Source: Hofstenia miamia
Taxonomy: Eukaryota; Xenacoelomorpha; Acoela
Assembly (NCBI GenBank): GCA_004352715.1
Contig: SCFE01000113.1
Coordinates: forward strand, 49,822-113,821
Direction: 5' to 3'
Length of the DNA: 64,000 nucleotides
A program made the translations under genes and the position numbers. The notes beneath the pieces were generated by a model. The model saw nothing but the letters and a program-made list of their open reading frames with translations. It had not been told where the DNA came from and ran no database searches. Shown here piece by piece: positions 1 through 10,810 of this stretch. Each line of letters begins with the position of its first letter. Position 1 is the stretch's first letter.

Positions 1-735
1 TCCATCGCGGGGTCGATTTGAAGGGTCCTCGTGCCAGTCACGAAACCGCACTTATGTTACGGTTAGGAGTTTTTCGATTCTTGCTTAGTCTGACTATCGA
101 TCTATACATGTATGAAATAATAGATGCTTGAAACGACTGGATAGTCGAGCCCTAGGGATATATATCTATTTTTAATAGTAGGAGACTTGACTATAATCGA
201 CCAAATAAATGACTTTACATGTATCATTATTAAATGTAAGTATAGGAAACTGCTATCTATTAATTAATTTACCAAGCCAGTAATTTTACGGTAATGGCTA
301 CTTTAATATTATGTAATGCAGTTAGTGTCAATGCCCGGTTGCTTTACTTAATCAAATCAACAAACACTTCACAAAAGTGAGTTTAAGTCAGTTACAACTT
401 GACATGTGTACACACACTGAGCTAAAGTAAGGTACACAAAATTAGTCCTCGCTGAGCTGAGATGGTGCAGTGGATTCAGTCATCGTTCATGAAGGAGAAG
501 AACTGTGATGTGGAGATTGGCTTCGGGCAGTAGCCCACAGATGATTCAGAGAGGAAACGTCACACGGTTTCGTCACCTAAATAGTGATGATTAGTACTCA
601 ATTAACCTAGGTAAATAAGTAGAGAGGAAAAGATTGGCGATTCATTAATGTAGTAACTCCTCACCCGCAATTTACTGAGTGATAGTTATTAGCAATAATA
701 CATGGTGCAAATAGGCCAGGTGGAGGATGTTACAC
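1..735. repeat. Unclassified dispersed repeat, copy 1
   Basis: Aligns by eye along most of its length with 16735-17495. Shared landmarks in the same order are TAGGAGTTTTTC, ACGGTAATGGCTA/TCGGTAATGGCTA, GCCCGGTTGC, TTTAAGTC, GGTACACAA, CCTAAATAGTGATG, and GTGGAGGATGTTACA versus GTAGGAGATGCTACA. No coding frame was seen. The purine-rich run before TGTTACA near 728 looks like the polypurine-tract/LTR-start junction of an LTR retrotransposon, but that is inference. The left end is cut by the window. The right end meets the inverted R2-like LINE at about 730. Confidence 0.7.
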
Positions 736-2225
736 TATTGTCTTCCCTTTACCTACCCTGCACCTGTCCTGCACCGCCTTACTTGTCATAATCTTCCCTA
801 TTTGCTGCCTAATCTTTTCCACTTTATTCTCAATTCTTCTTTCCCATGCTGGTTTTCTGTCTCCCTTGTCTTCTTGTTGCCTTTTCTTCTTCATGTCCAT
901 GCCTACATTCTTCAGCACTTCCCATGCGCCTGCATACACTAAGCTATTTACTTCTGTGACACTCCTAGCATCTATCCTCTCCAACACTTTATTGACTNNN
1001 NNNNNNNNNNNNNNNNNNNNNNNNNNNNNNNNNNNNNNNNNNNNNNNNNNNNNNNNNNNNNNNNNNNNNNNNNNNNNNNNNNNNNNNNNNNNNNNNNNNN
1101 NNNNNNNNNNNNNNNNNNNNNNNNNNNNNNNNNNNNNNNNNNNNNNNNNNNNNNNNNNNNNNNNNNNNNNNNNNNNNNNNNNNNNNNNNNNNNNNNNNNN
1201 NNNNNNNNNNNNNNNNNNNNNNNNNNNNNNNNNNNNNNNNNNNNNNNNNNNNNNNNNNNNNNNNNNNNNNNNNNNNNNNNNNNNNNNNNNNNNNNNNNNN
1301 NNNNNNNNNNNNNNNNNNNNNNNNNNNNNNNNNNNNNNNNNNNNNNNNNNNNNNNNNNNNNNNNNNNNNNNNNNNNNNNNNNNNNNNNNNNNNNNNNNNN
1401 NNNNNNNNNNNNNNNNNNNNNNNNNNNNNNNNNNNNNNNNNNNNNNNNNNNNNNNNNNNNNNNNNNNNNNNNNNNNNNNNNNNNNNNNNNNNNNNNNNNN
1501 NNNNNNNNNNNNNNNNNNNNNNNNNNNNNNNNNNNNNNNNNNNNNNNNNNNNNNNNNNNNNNNNNNNNNNNNNNNNNNNNNNNNNNNNNNNNNNNNNNNN
1601 NNNNNNNNNNNNNNNNNNNNNNNNNNNNNNNNNNNNNNNNNNNNNNNNNNNNNNNNNNNNNNNNNNNNNNNNNNNNNNNNNNNNNNNNNNNNNNNNNNNN
1701 NNNNNNNNNNNNNNNNNNNNNNNNNNNNNNNNNNNNNNNNNNNNNNNNNNNNNNNNNNNNNNNNNNNNNNNNNNNNNNNNNNNNNNNNNNNNNNNNNNNN
1801 NNNNNNNNNNNNNNNNNNNNNNNNNNNNNNNNNNNNNNNNNNNNNNNNNNNNNNNNNNNNNNNNNNNNNNNNNNNNNNNNNNNNNNNNNNNNNNNNNNNN
1901 NNNNNNNNNNNNNNNNNNNNNNNNNNNNNNNNNNNNNNNNNNNNNNNNNNNNNNNNNNNNNNNNNNNNNNNNNNNNNNNNNNNNNNNNNNNNNNNNNGTA
2001 ACTTCTAATCCTGTTCTTGCCTTCCTCCATTCTTCCAACATTCTCTTCCTGTAACCCCTCTCATCTGGCCTGCTTCTTCTGTAACACTCCAATGCTGTCC
2101 TGTTCTGCTCATCTGTCCATGTGTGCCGTTGTCCATTGGTCTGTGTGGATCCTATACTGCCACTTCTTGAGTCCACACTCCCGATTGTGGAGTCCACCTG
2201 ACCGGAGATTCTTCGCACCCTCTAA
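727..2225 (-). pseudogene. R2/R4-like LINE, N-terminal part (inverted, interrupted by gap)
   Basis: Two minus-strand open segments flank a 1000-N gap. The first (2218 down to 1998) has a charged, aromatic region containing HTWTDEQNRTALECYRRS and GYRKRMLEEWRKA. I recognise this as typical of the region upstream of the RT in R2/R4-type (restriction-like-endonuclease) non-LTR elements of cnidarians and molluscs. The second (987 down to 730) has NSLVYAGAWEVLKNVG and PAWERRIENKVEKIRQQIGK, which match the next block of the same proteins. The nucleotide sequence of 2000-2220 aligns with the plus-strand copy at 8660-8840, including GACTCCACAAT and GTGTGGAC. The RT core is absent: the frame stops at 730 where another repeat begins. 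I see truncation plus an unsequenced gap, so this is called a remnant. Confidence 0.7.
998..1997. other. Assembly gap (1000 N)
   Basis: Run of exactly 1000 Ns, a conventional placeholder for a gap of unknown size. It lies inside the inverted R2-like LINE fragment. Confidence 0.99.
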
Positions 2226-2231
2226 CCATTT

Positions 2232-2235
2232 ATTA

Positions 2236-2271
<36 letters not shown>

Positions 2272-2294
2272 TATTTATTATTTATTATTTATTA
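2232..2294. repeat. (ATT)n microsatellite
   Basis: Uninterrupted ATT/TTA units degrading into ATTT units. It abuts the N-terminal end of the inverted R2-like fragment. (TTA)n is also the tail of the LINE family in this window. Confidence 0.95.
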
Positions 2295-2690
2295 TGCTTG
2301 CTCCGGCCGTGGACGGTCGGGTTTGTCTCTCGCTCACAGAAGCGATGCGCGAAAAGCTATTTGCTGGTGCGCCAACACTTGATGCGGCATCTTCTCTAAT
2401 CAAAGATTAAAGGAAAACGCCGCTGCATCAAATGTTCTCTCTTNCGACTTTCAGCCCGCATTCACAGGGTTTCATGTTAAAAATTAAAATATATTACCTA
2501 TGCTTTTTCAATGATCACTTTTAACAGATTTGTAATTATAAAGATTCCAGTTAAAGCATTCAAATATGTTTGTTTTCATGATGCTACATTTGAAGTTTCT
2601 GGTTATAGAGCTGATTATAAATATTATTATAAAAATTTTAGTGTGAAATTGAAGAAAATTATTTTCATTAGACAATAAACAATAATGAAA
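2295..2690. other. Unassigned stretch with a GC-rich block and a single N
   Basis: 2300-2440 is unusually GC-rich for this window (CTCCGGCCGTGGACGG, GATGCGCGAAAAG), with an isolated N at 2444. It then returns to AT-rich sequence. No coding frame or recognised motif. Confidence 0.5.
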
Positions 2691-2737
2691 TTCATTATAT
2701 TACAATCTACCCCAATCTCCTAAAAGAAAATCTGACA

Positions 2738-3345
2738 AACCACGAAGTCAAGTAAAATCGCGCAAACCTAGTACAACCTCATTAATCATTGGAAGCAGCA
2801 TCCTTCGAAATTTCGCTCACATAATCTTCTACCTAACCAAACCACGTTCATCCATTCTTATCCTGGTGACAATTCTAGACGTCTTGCTGAAAAGATCTCG
2901 CAATATCCAAAAGTTCACGTTAATTCTGTCATTCTTAACACTGGTCTAATCGATGCAATACACTCTACTGATGTTGGAACATTCAAATCAAATATCAATC
3001 ATCTAGTTGAACAGATTCGTCTTAAATTCTCGCCACGTTTCATCTACTTCTTAGAAATTACACCAATCTCCAAATATTTACTCTTACAACAAAATCACGT
3101 CATTTATGAATTAACTGAAGTCCTATTACGCGTCTCTTCAAACAAGTTCAATGTTATCCCTTTCTTCAAAAAATTCATTTTATTGCGAAGAACAATCAAT
3201 TGTAGTCTCCTATCCCACGATGGGATTCATCTTTCTGGCAATGGAATCAAACAAATTACTCAGATCCTAGAGAATCACTTCAGTCCTCGCCCAATTACTG
3301 CTTCATCATTCCATACCCCCACGTTTCTTACTCCAAAGTCATAGT
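2738..3345 (+). pseudogene. LINE ORF1 remnant: SGNH/GDSL-esterase-like protein
   Basis: Broken reading frame matching ORF1 of copy B. In order: LIIGSSILRN (block I position), a frameshift, then HSYPGDNSRRL (block II Gly), SVILNTGLIDAIHS (block III position), FSPRFIYFLEITPISK, and HDGIHLSGNGIKQI (block V, DxxH). CR1/L2 ORF1 proteins are known to carry an esterase-type SGNH domain. As in copy B, the Asp after the block I Gly is Ser and the block III Asn is Leu or Ile. The frame ends at a TAG near 3343, about 50 codons earlier than in copy B, so the end looks truncated. N-terminal residues before about 2738 are not readable in one frame. Confidence 0.75.
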
Positions 3346-3611
3346 CTCCTCTTCACGTCAATGTCTTCTTTCGACCCCATCTCTTCATCTCTAGAATGGC
3401 TAAATCAATCAAAATGGTAAATTTTTTTACGTATTATATAGTTATATATTTTGTTTTCCGAAATGTACTTATATACTATATACATGTCCACTTGCAAACA
3501 CAACACAGAAAGCACTTACATCTCAATTACTACACGTGTGCTACGAAATTCAGTATTTTGATTTATAAACACTTTATTAGGTATTTTCTTTTTTTAAAAT
3601 TAATCCTTTCC

Positions 3612-3638
3612 GGCGACATAGAAACAAATCCTGGTCCT
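3612..3638 (+). other. 2A (StopGo) motif, copy A
   Basis: Encodes GDIETNPGP preceded by LKLILS, matching the D(V/I)ExNPG/P consensus at which ribosomes skip one peptide bond between Gly and Pro. It lies about 73 codons after the presumed ORF2 ATG at 3396. The motif is intact although the rest of this copy is frameshifted. Confidence 0.9.
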
Positions 3639-5888
3639 ATTCTAAATGAGTCCGAAATTGAACACGAATTGAAAAACTATTCTAATAACATTAAATATAT
3701 ATACCTTAACGCTAGAAGCCTTAATTCAAGCCGAAATGATTTCTTAAAGTTGATTACAAAAATTGGAAAAATGCAATTTTCTTAATTACAGAAACTTGGC
3801 TTAAGCCTGATATCGACCCTAACTTGTTTAATCCAGACAGACAAATTTTTGAGATTTTTTCTAAGAATCGAATAGGTAGAGATGGTGGACTTATGATAAT
3901 TGTGCCAAAATCTTTAAAACCAGTCCGTAAATCTGAATATGAAATGTATCATGAAATATTTGAATCGCTGTGGATAGAAATAAAATCAATAGAGAACTGT
4001 TTCCAAAAAGAATTGATAAACGTAACTTATAATCCAAATAAAAATTATCTAGTTGAATATCTAAATTATAAAGTCAATGAAATATCTGAAATATGTAATA
4101 ATTATAACTCTCTAAATATATTCGGTGACTTTAATATTAATTACTTTAATTCATATGAACGAAATTCTATAAATGAAATGTCTGCTACTTGTAATCTTCG
4201 TTGTGTTAATACAGTTTGTCCAACTCGAATGAACAATTTAATTGATTACTTTTTTACTAATTCTGATGATTCCTTCAAATCCTTAATGTTTGAATCATTT
4301 AGTAATCATGCACTGTGTACATATATTAGTAACAAAACTATTAAAAACAAGCAATATAAATTCATATAAGCAAAGGAATATTTATCTTACTCTGATGAAA
4401 AATTGAAAAGGCCCTAAGAAACACCCCATTTAACTATATTTACACGTTAAATTCTGGACCTTAAATGATTAATTACATTGCAAAAGGAATCCACAAGGCA
4501 TTAAACAGTGTTGCAAATTAAGAAGCGAAGGGTTAAGATCAAAGTAATTAAATTTCCTTTTTCAAACACCGACGATAATCAAGTCCATGAACTAGTATCA
4601 ATTAAGCGAGAATTATTTGATCTTGCGAAATCCGAACCGAAAAAGACTAATTGCACCAATTACGAAAAATCAAAGGAAGTAATTCAGCAATTAAGAACAA
4701 AAAATTTATCTAAAGCTTGGCAAAAATTCTTTAATCAAATAAATTCTACTCGAGAAAAATGGCGATGTGTCCATAAATTTATTGGAAAATCTAAAGATCT
4801 TTTATCTGAAATAAATGAATTAAACATCAATAATATGCCGTAACAGACAAAACTCAAATACTAAATCATTTAAATTCAACATTCAAAGAAATTGGAAATT
4901 TCGATTTTCTACCTTACAAGAAAAAACAAAATTCTGATAATCTCAAACAATCAAAACAATTTTCCATTAGACGTGCTAGAATCAATGAATTAGAAAACTT
5001 TGTTAAGAAGTTGATACCAACAAATGAAATCTGAAAACATCCTATAGAATAAGCAATTTGGTTTTAATGCTGGTCATAGAACGCAGGATGTAATTTTATC
5101 GATCACGCAACAAATTAAGTCGAATATGTCTCATAATACCTGTAGTTGTGTAGCATTATTAGATTTAAGTAAGGCATTCAATTCAATGAATTTTGATATT
5201 TTGCAAGACAAGTTTATAAATTATAATTTTGGTGCTAACTCAATTAATTTAATCATGAACTTCTTAAAAATAGACAGCAGTGCATAATATTAAACAGTAA
5301 AAAATCAAGTTGTATTACGACTGACTGTACTTGGCCCTATTTTATTTGCAATTTTTGTAAATGATATAATAAAACATATTAAAAACAGCGACATTTACCA
5401 ATATGTCGACGACACGTGCCTAATAAGTACCCCAAAAAACGCATTTGATGCTACAAAAAACCTTCAAACAGATGTAGAAAAATTAAACAATTATTTTACA
5501 AATAATCAACTGAAACTAAATATTGAAAAAACACAATTTATATTTTTCTCATCGAAGGCACAAAGAAAGCTAATAAGTGATATAAAACTTAAAGTAAATA
5601 ATAAGCCAATAAAGCAGAATGAGTCAGTCAAATATTTAGGAGTGGAGATAGATAATGAATTAAAATTTGAAAAGTTTTTACTGAAGAAGATTCAAAAAAT
5701 GACTGCAGTCATTAGATATCTTTATCACTTAAGCAATGTAATATCAAGCAATTATCATAAGCAACTGATACATGCTTTCTGTTTGTTTCATTTTCAATAC
5801 TGTTCCTTTCTTTTAACTAACCAAAATTCGAAACATCGTATGCTTCTATCAAAGACATTTAATTGGTGTATAAAAACTCTAAACTTTG

Positions 5889-6110
5889 CTAGGTGCTGCT
5901 TCCCAAAGAGCAAATAAATTTAAATGTATCAAACATACATGTTGGGAACAGGAATGAATATTGAACAGAGATGTTCTAAGTGCGCTTGCTACAATTTATT
6001 AAGAACTACAATTATCACATCCCCATAATTTTCGCCTTTTTTGCTGAATGGATGGTATAGGTTTAAGCATCTCACCTGCAACCAAACTTATTTTTACTCT
6101 TAAATTTTGC
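5889..6110 (+). mobile_element. PIF/Harbinger transposase fragment nested in LINE copy A
   Basis: Closely matches 33606-33900: GTGCTGCTTCCCAAA, AACATACATGTTGGGAACAGG, TGCTACAATTTATTAAGAAC, TTTTCGCCTTTTTTGCTGAAT and GTTTAAGCATCTCACCTG occur in the same order. About 60 bases present at 33.8 kb are missing near 6060. It replaces roughly 90 bases of the LINE C-terminal region. Both copies share the same in-frame TAA near the start, so they descend from an already broken sequence. Confidence 0.8.
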
Positions 6111-6494
6111 TATCTATCTTATTTAAATTGAAATTTCTACAAACATCTCTCCTTTTCCTTAATGAATATATTAAATTAAATAAGTGATCGCTAAAATTTC
6201 TGTGTTTAGATACATATCCTATTTGCTTTCATCACATATCAACTAAATTCTGGAATAATTTAGATTACCAGACGCGAATAGAAAAAAACAATAAAAGGTT
6301 TAGAAAAAAATTGGAGCAATTTCTTCTAATAAAACAATATATAGTAGGTGACGGTAATACACTTCATGCATTCGAAGCATTCATCCAACATTGAGCACCT
6401 ACACAAACATTCACACAAACATTGATTATATTATTATATATTTTACATATTAATTTGTAGTTGATTATTTGTTTATATTTTATTTTATTTGTAA

Positions 6495-6551
6495 TGTGTT
6501 AGTTTGTAGATTTTTGTCTACACATATTGAGCAATAAATTTGCTTTGACTC

Positions 6552-6583
<32 letters not shown>

Positions 6584-6584
6584 T
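6495..6584 (+). repeat. LINE copy A 3' end: stem-loops and (TTA)n tail
   Basis: TGTAGA-TTTTTG-TCTACA forms a short hairpin. Then AGCAA-TAAAT-TTGCT forms a second stem-loop, followed by TTGACTC and about eleven TTA units. The AGCAA/TTGCT stem recurs at the 3' ends of copies B, C and D. Confidence 0.8.
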
Positions 6585-6589
6585 TGAAA

Positions 6590-7500
6590 ATAATTGCAGG
6601 TGCTTTGTATTAATATTTTTTTTTAGCCTTTGTTAAAATTTTTTTAATAGAAATATTGTTTTGCTACATATCAATTTATCTGCACATTTTTGTTTCAGTA
6701 TATACATTATTTTACTGAGAAATTAGCTTCAATACTACACAAAATTCTTGACCTCTGTAAAAATAATTAGGCAGCATATAATGTAATTAAAAAACGCATT
6801 TCTGGAGTAAATTTCGATTTTGAATACTTAATGAGCAATTAGGGGTTATCCTCTCTTAGCCCGCCATGGGATTGATGCTAAAAAAACCTAATTAATCAGA
6901 ACCCCTTAATTAAACACAATTTCAAAGAAAAATAGACTTTCTAGTACTAAATTTAAAAACGATTGAACGCATTACAAAATCCATATCTGCAATAAATATT
7001 GAGCTATTTGTGGTTTCCCACTCAAAATAATCAGAATACTGAGAATTGACAGTTAATAGAAGTCCACACTCAAAATATATAGTAGTCCATACTAATTTGC
7101 CTTAATATACGTTTTCTAAGACGGGTATTTGAATTAAAATCCCTTAAAGGCATTGTGAAGTTAATATATGCAAAACTCAATGAGGAATTCTAGTTTTTAT
7201 AATGAAGTGCCACACATTTCATGAGGTTCTTACATCAAAGGCCCTCATTAGTCATGATTCCTCTACGATAGTGTCTACATTGTTCAAATATTTCATTCTA
7301 GGACAAATAGTGATTCAAAGTCAATACTATAGTTTTTGAGATATTAGGGGCTATTTTGCAATAAGTTCACTCTGTAATAGACATCATACTTGAACTTCAT
7401 GATATCTTGATATCTTGAAGTTGATTTTGATATCTAGTTTAAAGCAATATTTGTTGACCCAAGGAGTACATTAGCAGCATTTTCACCATAGTAATAATAA
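6590..7500. other. Intergenic, nothing recognised
   Basis: AT-rich sequence without an open frame of note, inverted ends or similarity that I could see to other parts of the window. Confidence 0.5.
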
Positions 7501-7504
7501 TAAT

Positions 7505-8395
7505 ACGTAGGCAATACCAGTGTTGAGATACTCAGTAGGAATAGTTAGGTGGAACAAGAATGAACTGAGGGAGCTAGACATGGAGACAAGGAAGGTACTA
7601 GCAGCAGAGAAGGCTTTCAACTTTAATGGAGATGTGGATAGGTGTACATGGCATGAGGAAAAAGACTGTTAAGCATGGTGGGAGTTGTGGAAGCAGAAGC
7701 ACTAGTACTTAAGGAATATGTAAAAGAGCAACCTAAAGGGTCCCTACTGGAGGTGACTATGTAGTTAAGGAAGATAAGAAATAAGGCTGAGGGAAAAAAG
7801 CATACCAGAGAATAATGGAAACAGGGAGACAAACAAGGTACAGAATACTGGAAGAATACAGAAAACTGTGACTGAGAAGAAGGCAACAATTGGCTAAAGG
7901 GGAAGGACTGTAGAGAGAAACAGAATCTCTGATAATGGCGGCACAGGAGCAAATAATAAGGACAAACTGGGTGAAGACGCATATAGACAGAAGAGTGGAA
8001 GTAACTGACAGTAGATCATTTGATAGCAGGGTGTGAGAAGTTGGCATAGAATGAGTATAAATTCAGGCATGACAAGGAGAGAAGAATAGTACATTAGAGT
8101 TTGAGTAGGCAGCATGGGTTAGAAGCTGGAGACACGTGGTATGACCATAAGCCACAGGGAGTCATAGAGAATGAGAAGGTTAAGATACTATGGGACTTCA
8201 ACATACAGACAAGCAAGGTGATGGAAGCACAGAGGTCAGTCATAATAGTTGCAGACAAAGAGAAAGGATTGGAAACAGTGATAGACAGCAGTACCAAAGG
8301 ACAAAAATGTGGAAAGCAATGAAGAAGAGAAGATAGATAACTACAGGGAGTTGGCAGAGGAAATAGAAATGCTGTGGAATAGCTTGTGGTGTTTC
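7505..8395 (+). pseudogene. R2/R4-like LINE, C-terminal part
   Basis: Plus-strand coding remnant in several frames. Its blocks occur in the order typical of the C-terminal half of R2/R4-like non-LTR proteins: VRWNKNELRELDMETRKVLA and GDVDRCTWHEE just after the RT; VEAEALVLKEYVKEQPKGSL; MAAQEQIIRTNWVKTHIDR; then HGLEAGDTWYDHKPQGVIEN, KVKILWDFNIQTSKVMEAQ and EEEKIDNYRELAEEIEMLW. The WDFxIQ...RPD...ID region is the restriction-like endonuclease of these elements. Here the RPD core reads RSV, and stops break the frame, so the copy is inactive. The expected CCHC finger between the blocks is not readable. Family identity is from recognised motifs, not a search. Confidence 0.78.
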
Positions 8396-8559
8396 CTTAA
8401 AAACACAAAATTAAAATTTTGAAATTATGAACCCAATAACTATTAAAAATCAAATTGGCAAATCAAAATAATATAAATTTATGAGTTTTTTCTGTTCTAG
8501 CATTTTAAGTAAAGTCACCAAGTGCAGAATGTTAAACTGGAGCCATGAAAACCGGCCTA

Positions 8560-9335
8560 CCCCAACCATTAATTGCATTAAAGTGACATAAAAAGAAAAA
8601 TCCCTCAGTCCTTGGAAGACTCTAAATGGTCAGAGATTGCAAAAAACCTCCAAATATGGGATGACTCCACAATTAGGAGTGTGGACCTGAAAATTATCAG
8701 TATAGGTCTCATAAAAATGAATGGATGACAGCGCCAATGAATAGTTGGGCAATAATGAACAGCATTGTGTGTTTCAGAGGAAGCAGACTAAATGAGACAT
8801 GTTATAGGAAGAAGATGTTCTAAGAATGGAAGAAAATGAAACAGGATTGGAGCCTGTAGAGCTGAGGTTTGCAGGACAGGTGAGAAAGTTGCAACTGGAT
8901 GAGAGGAAAGGAAAGAGGAAAGTTGAACAGCCTATGCAAAGAGAAGATGAAGCTGTGGAATCAACAGAGCCACTACATTTAGTTCTAAGGTGAGTTAAGA
9001 AAAGCAAATTTGAACTAGAGACAGCAAAGGTCAATAAAGTATTTGAGAGAATAGACTAGAAATTGCATGAGAAGAGCTTAAGCAGTGTTTGGATGCAGAA
9101 GCATAGAAACTGAGAAAATATGGGGCAAGGGCAATGCAGCCAAGAGAAACAATATGAAGTTTGAGACTTAAGAAGGAGGTTTCTACAATGAGTTAGATGA
9201 GGATTATAGGCTATCTTTAGAGCAGTAGAGGATGAAGTAAGGTTCTGGTAGCATATACTGACAAGTGAGGACCAGAGATAGTTAGTGAGTAGGTGTAAAA
9301 GGAGCTCAGACAAAATTCAATTGAGAATGGATCTT
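8560..9335 (+). pseudogene. R2/R4-like LINE, N-terminal part (second fragment)
   Basis: 8660-8840 aligns at nucleotide level with the complement of 2000-2220: GACTCCACAAT, GGAGTGTGGACCTG, CAGTATAGG and GTTATAGGAAGAAGATGTT occur in the same spacing. It translates as CYRKKMF, stop, EWKK, then ELRFAGQVRKLQLDERKGK. Further on, KYGARAMQPRETI and FYNELDEDYRLSL match the block just before the RT in this family. Many stops. The fragment lies downstream of a C-terminal fragment in the same orientation, so these are two separate or tandem insertions rather than one element read in order. Confidence 0.72.
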
Positions 9336-9414
9336 ATTTAATAAATAGTTAAAACTATTCTCACATTTTGTTTTATAGATTTTTTGTTTTTAAGATTTCT
9401 TATGCAGCTTCTAT

Positions 9415-9720
9415 GCATTCCTTTGCATATTCCTTTGTCTAACATTCCTTACCAAATTTTATGCGCCTATGGTGAAACCCATGTTGGACAAACTTCAAGA
9501 CAATTATGCAGAATAATTCAAGTGCATAGAACATCAACAGAATTATTGAATGATTTAAAGATCTGTGATTATCAAACTAGTTATAAAATATTATGCAAGA
9601 CAAAAGATCAATTTTCACTAAAAGCAACTGAATCATATTATATAGTTAATTTAAGACCAACTTTAAATGCAAAAGAAATTTTTTACATAAAATTTTGTAA
9701 AAATTTAATAAGGTAAATGT
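9415..9720 (+). pseudogene. GIY-YIG endonuclease domain fragment (Penelope-like element)
   Basis: Open frame containing CAYGETHVGQTSRQLCRIIQ followed by a conserved-looking tail: ICDYQTSYKILCKTKDQFSL, KATESYYIVNLRPTLNAKE. This is the pattern of GIY-YIG nuclease domains found at the C-terminus of Penelope-like retroelements: YVGxTSRxLxxR, the Glu of the ESYYI helix and the terminal Asn of RPTLN. The usual spacing of about 20 residues between the H of the first block and the second block is shortened, so there is probably a deletion. No Penelope RT was seen nearby, so this is a fragment. It could alternatively come from another GIY-YIG gene. Confidence 0.7.
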
Positions 9721-9724
9721 TTAT

Positions 9725-10010
9725 TTCTGATGATGCTAAATATTTAGTAAAATATATTTCTGATTGTGTTTCTATTTAAACTAGTGCATTCTCCTAACTG
9801 ATAGTCACACCAAGATGATGCTGTAATATAAGGGATGTGATAATAGTCAAACCAGTAGATTTGCTAAGAAGATACAATTAAACTACAAAGTAAATATATG
9901 ATATAAAATTATAATAACCTTGTGTGCATGTGGGAAGCTCAGTGTAAGAAATCAGTAAATGTGTTTAGCCTGTTTGTGACTCTAATTGTGTTTTGTCAGT
10001 GTAAATTGCA
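9725..10010. other. Intergenic, nothing recognised
   Basis: AT-rich spacer between the GIY-YIG fragment and the minus-strand LINE remnant. No features seen. Confidence 0.5.
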
Positions 10011-10014
10011 CTTT

Positions 10015-10810
10015 TTTTAATTTTTTGAAATTTTTTTGTTTTCTAATCTCATTCTCTAAATCATTCCAAATATTAAAGGCTGCTAGATGAAAACAAAGAC
10101 AGGAAATATTGCTGCAAACAAAAATATGTGATCATTGTTATGATTTTAAGTAATTGACAAGAAAAGATTTTGAAGCTTGTCCATATTTATGCTTAATTAA
10201 AATTGAAGCTGTATGGAATTGTACTTATAGTGAGGTTAATATGTTATACTTTTATCTGTATTCACATGTATGCAGAAATTTGATGTATTTAATGATCAAT
10301 TAAAAGTTTTTGATAATAAATAATGACTTTTGTATTAAAATTAATATATGAAAATGAACAATAATATAATTGAGATAAACAAAGGCAATCAACAGTTGAA
10401 GGTTTTTCTGGTACTAAATTTTCATTTTCTAAAAAACTCAATTAACTCAATTGAATTTTAGCTTAAATCTGTAGTTCTTAGTTTAATTGACAAAATTTCA
10501 TTGAATTAAGAGCTTTGATTAGGTCTAGAAAGGCTATGCAGCTGGATATATTTTGAAATTTATTTGAGGATATTTTTTTCAGTAATTGAAATAATTGCAT
10601 CACTTGTGCTGTACTTTGCACAGAAGCCATATTGCCTAGATGGTAAGATATTCTCAAATGCAATATTTTAGTTGATTTGAGTGTGCAATAACTTTTCAAA
10701 TAATTTATATTGGTTCCATCATTGAAATTGATCCATAATTTTTCACAATAAGGGCATTTCAAATTTTATAGAAAGGTGTTGTATCTGACTTTTTCATTAT
10801 CCCCAGAAGA
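10015..10810 (-). pseudogene. L2/CR1-like LINE RT remnant (copy E)
   Basis: On the minus strand from 10810 downwards the pieces are KKSDTTPFYK, SISMMEPI, KLFEKLLHTQIN, ENILPSRQYGFCAKYSTSDA, then SCIAFLDLIKALNSMKFCQL. They match, in order, the RT fingers and motif A of copy B (DADVSPVYK, SKLFEKLISIQM, QFGFRMGHSTSDA, ALLDLSKAFNSMNF). Near 10090-10020, AAFNIWNDLENEIRKQKN resembles the C-terminal WNNL block. The distance between motif A and the C-terminal block is far shorter than in copy B, so motifs B to E are deleted. Different frames are used. Confidence 0.75.

Larger units (their letters stand above)
3396..6345 (+). pseudogene. LINE ORF2 remnant: 2A - APE endonuclease - reverse transcriptase
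   Basis: An open segment at 3396-3785 starts with a basic then hydrophobic leader (MAKSIKMVNFFTYYIVIYF) and reaches the 2A motif at about residues 73-81, then YLNARSLNSS. A frameshift near 3775 leads to ITETWLKPD, then SKNRIGRDGGLMIIVPKS, FESLWIEIKS, NIFGDFNINYF, NLIDYFFT and FESFSNHALCTYIS. Here the SDH endonuclease motif reads SNH. RT pieces follow: QFGFNAGH near 5050, ALLDLSKAFNSMNF near 5155, YQYVDDTCLI near 5400 (YADD changed to YVDD), NIEKTQFIFFSSK, KYLGVEIDNEL. The thumb and C-terminal region are cut by a Harbinger fragment and resume at about 6115 with FWNNLDYQTR. Multiple breaks make this a dead copy. Confidence 0.88.
2690..6584 (+). mobile_element. L2/CR1-like LINE copy A (degenerate)
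   Basis: Contains in order an ORF1 remnant, an ORF2 with a 2A motif, an APE endonuclease, RT motifs, a C-terminal region and a 3' end with a stem-loop and (TTA)n tail. The layout matches intact copy B at 25567-29716. Frameshifts, stops and an internal loss of RT sequence near 5020 (just before the block beginning NKQFGFNAGHRTQD) make it non-functional. A Harbinger fragment interrupts the C-terminal region. The 5' end is not sharply defined. Confidence 0.9.

Noticed and set aside
866-2218. Long open frames of 350-410 codons spanning 998-1997
   Set aside because: Almost entirely Ns; only the short flanks are real sequence. The same applies to frames across 29945-31045, 38734-39306 and 47228-48369.
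3612-3638. 2A motif as evidence of an integrated picorna-like virus
   Set aside because: The surrounding frame is an APE endonuclease and LINE reverse transcriptase; 2A-like motifs are known in non-LTR retrotransposons.
7623-9313. Minus-strand frames at 7.6-8.3 kb and 8.8-9.3 kb
   Set aside because: Shadows of the plus-strand R2-like LINE remnants, whose motifs are recognisable.
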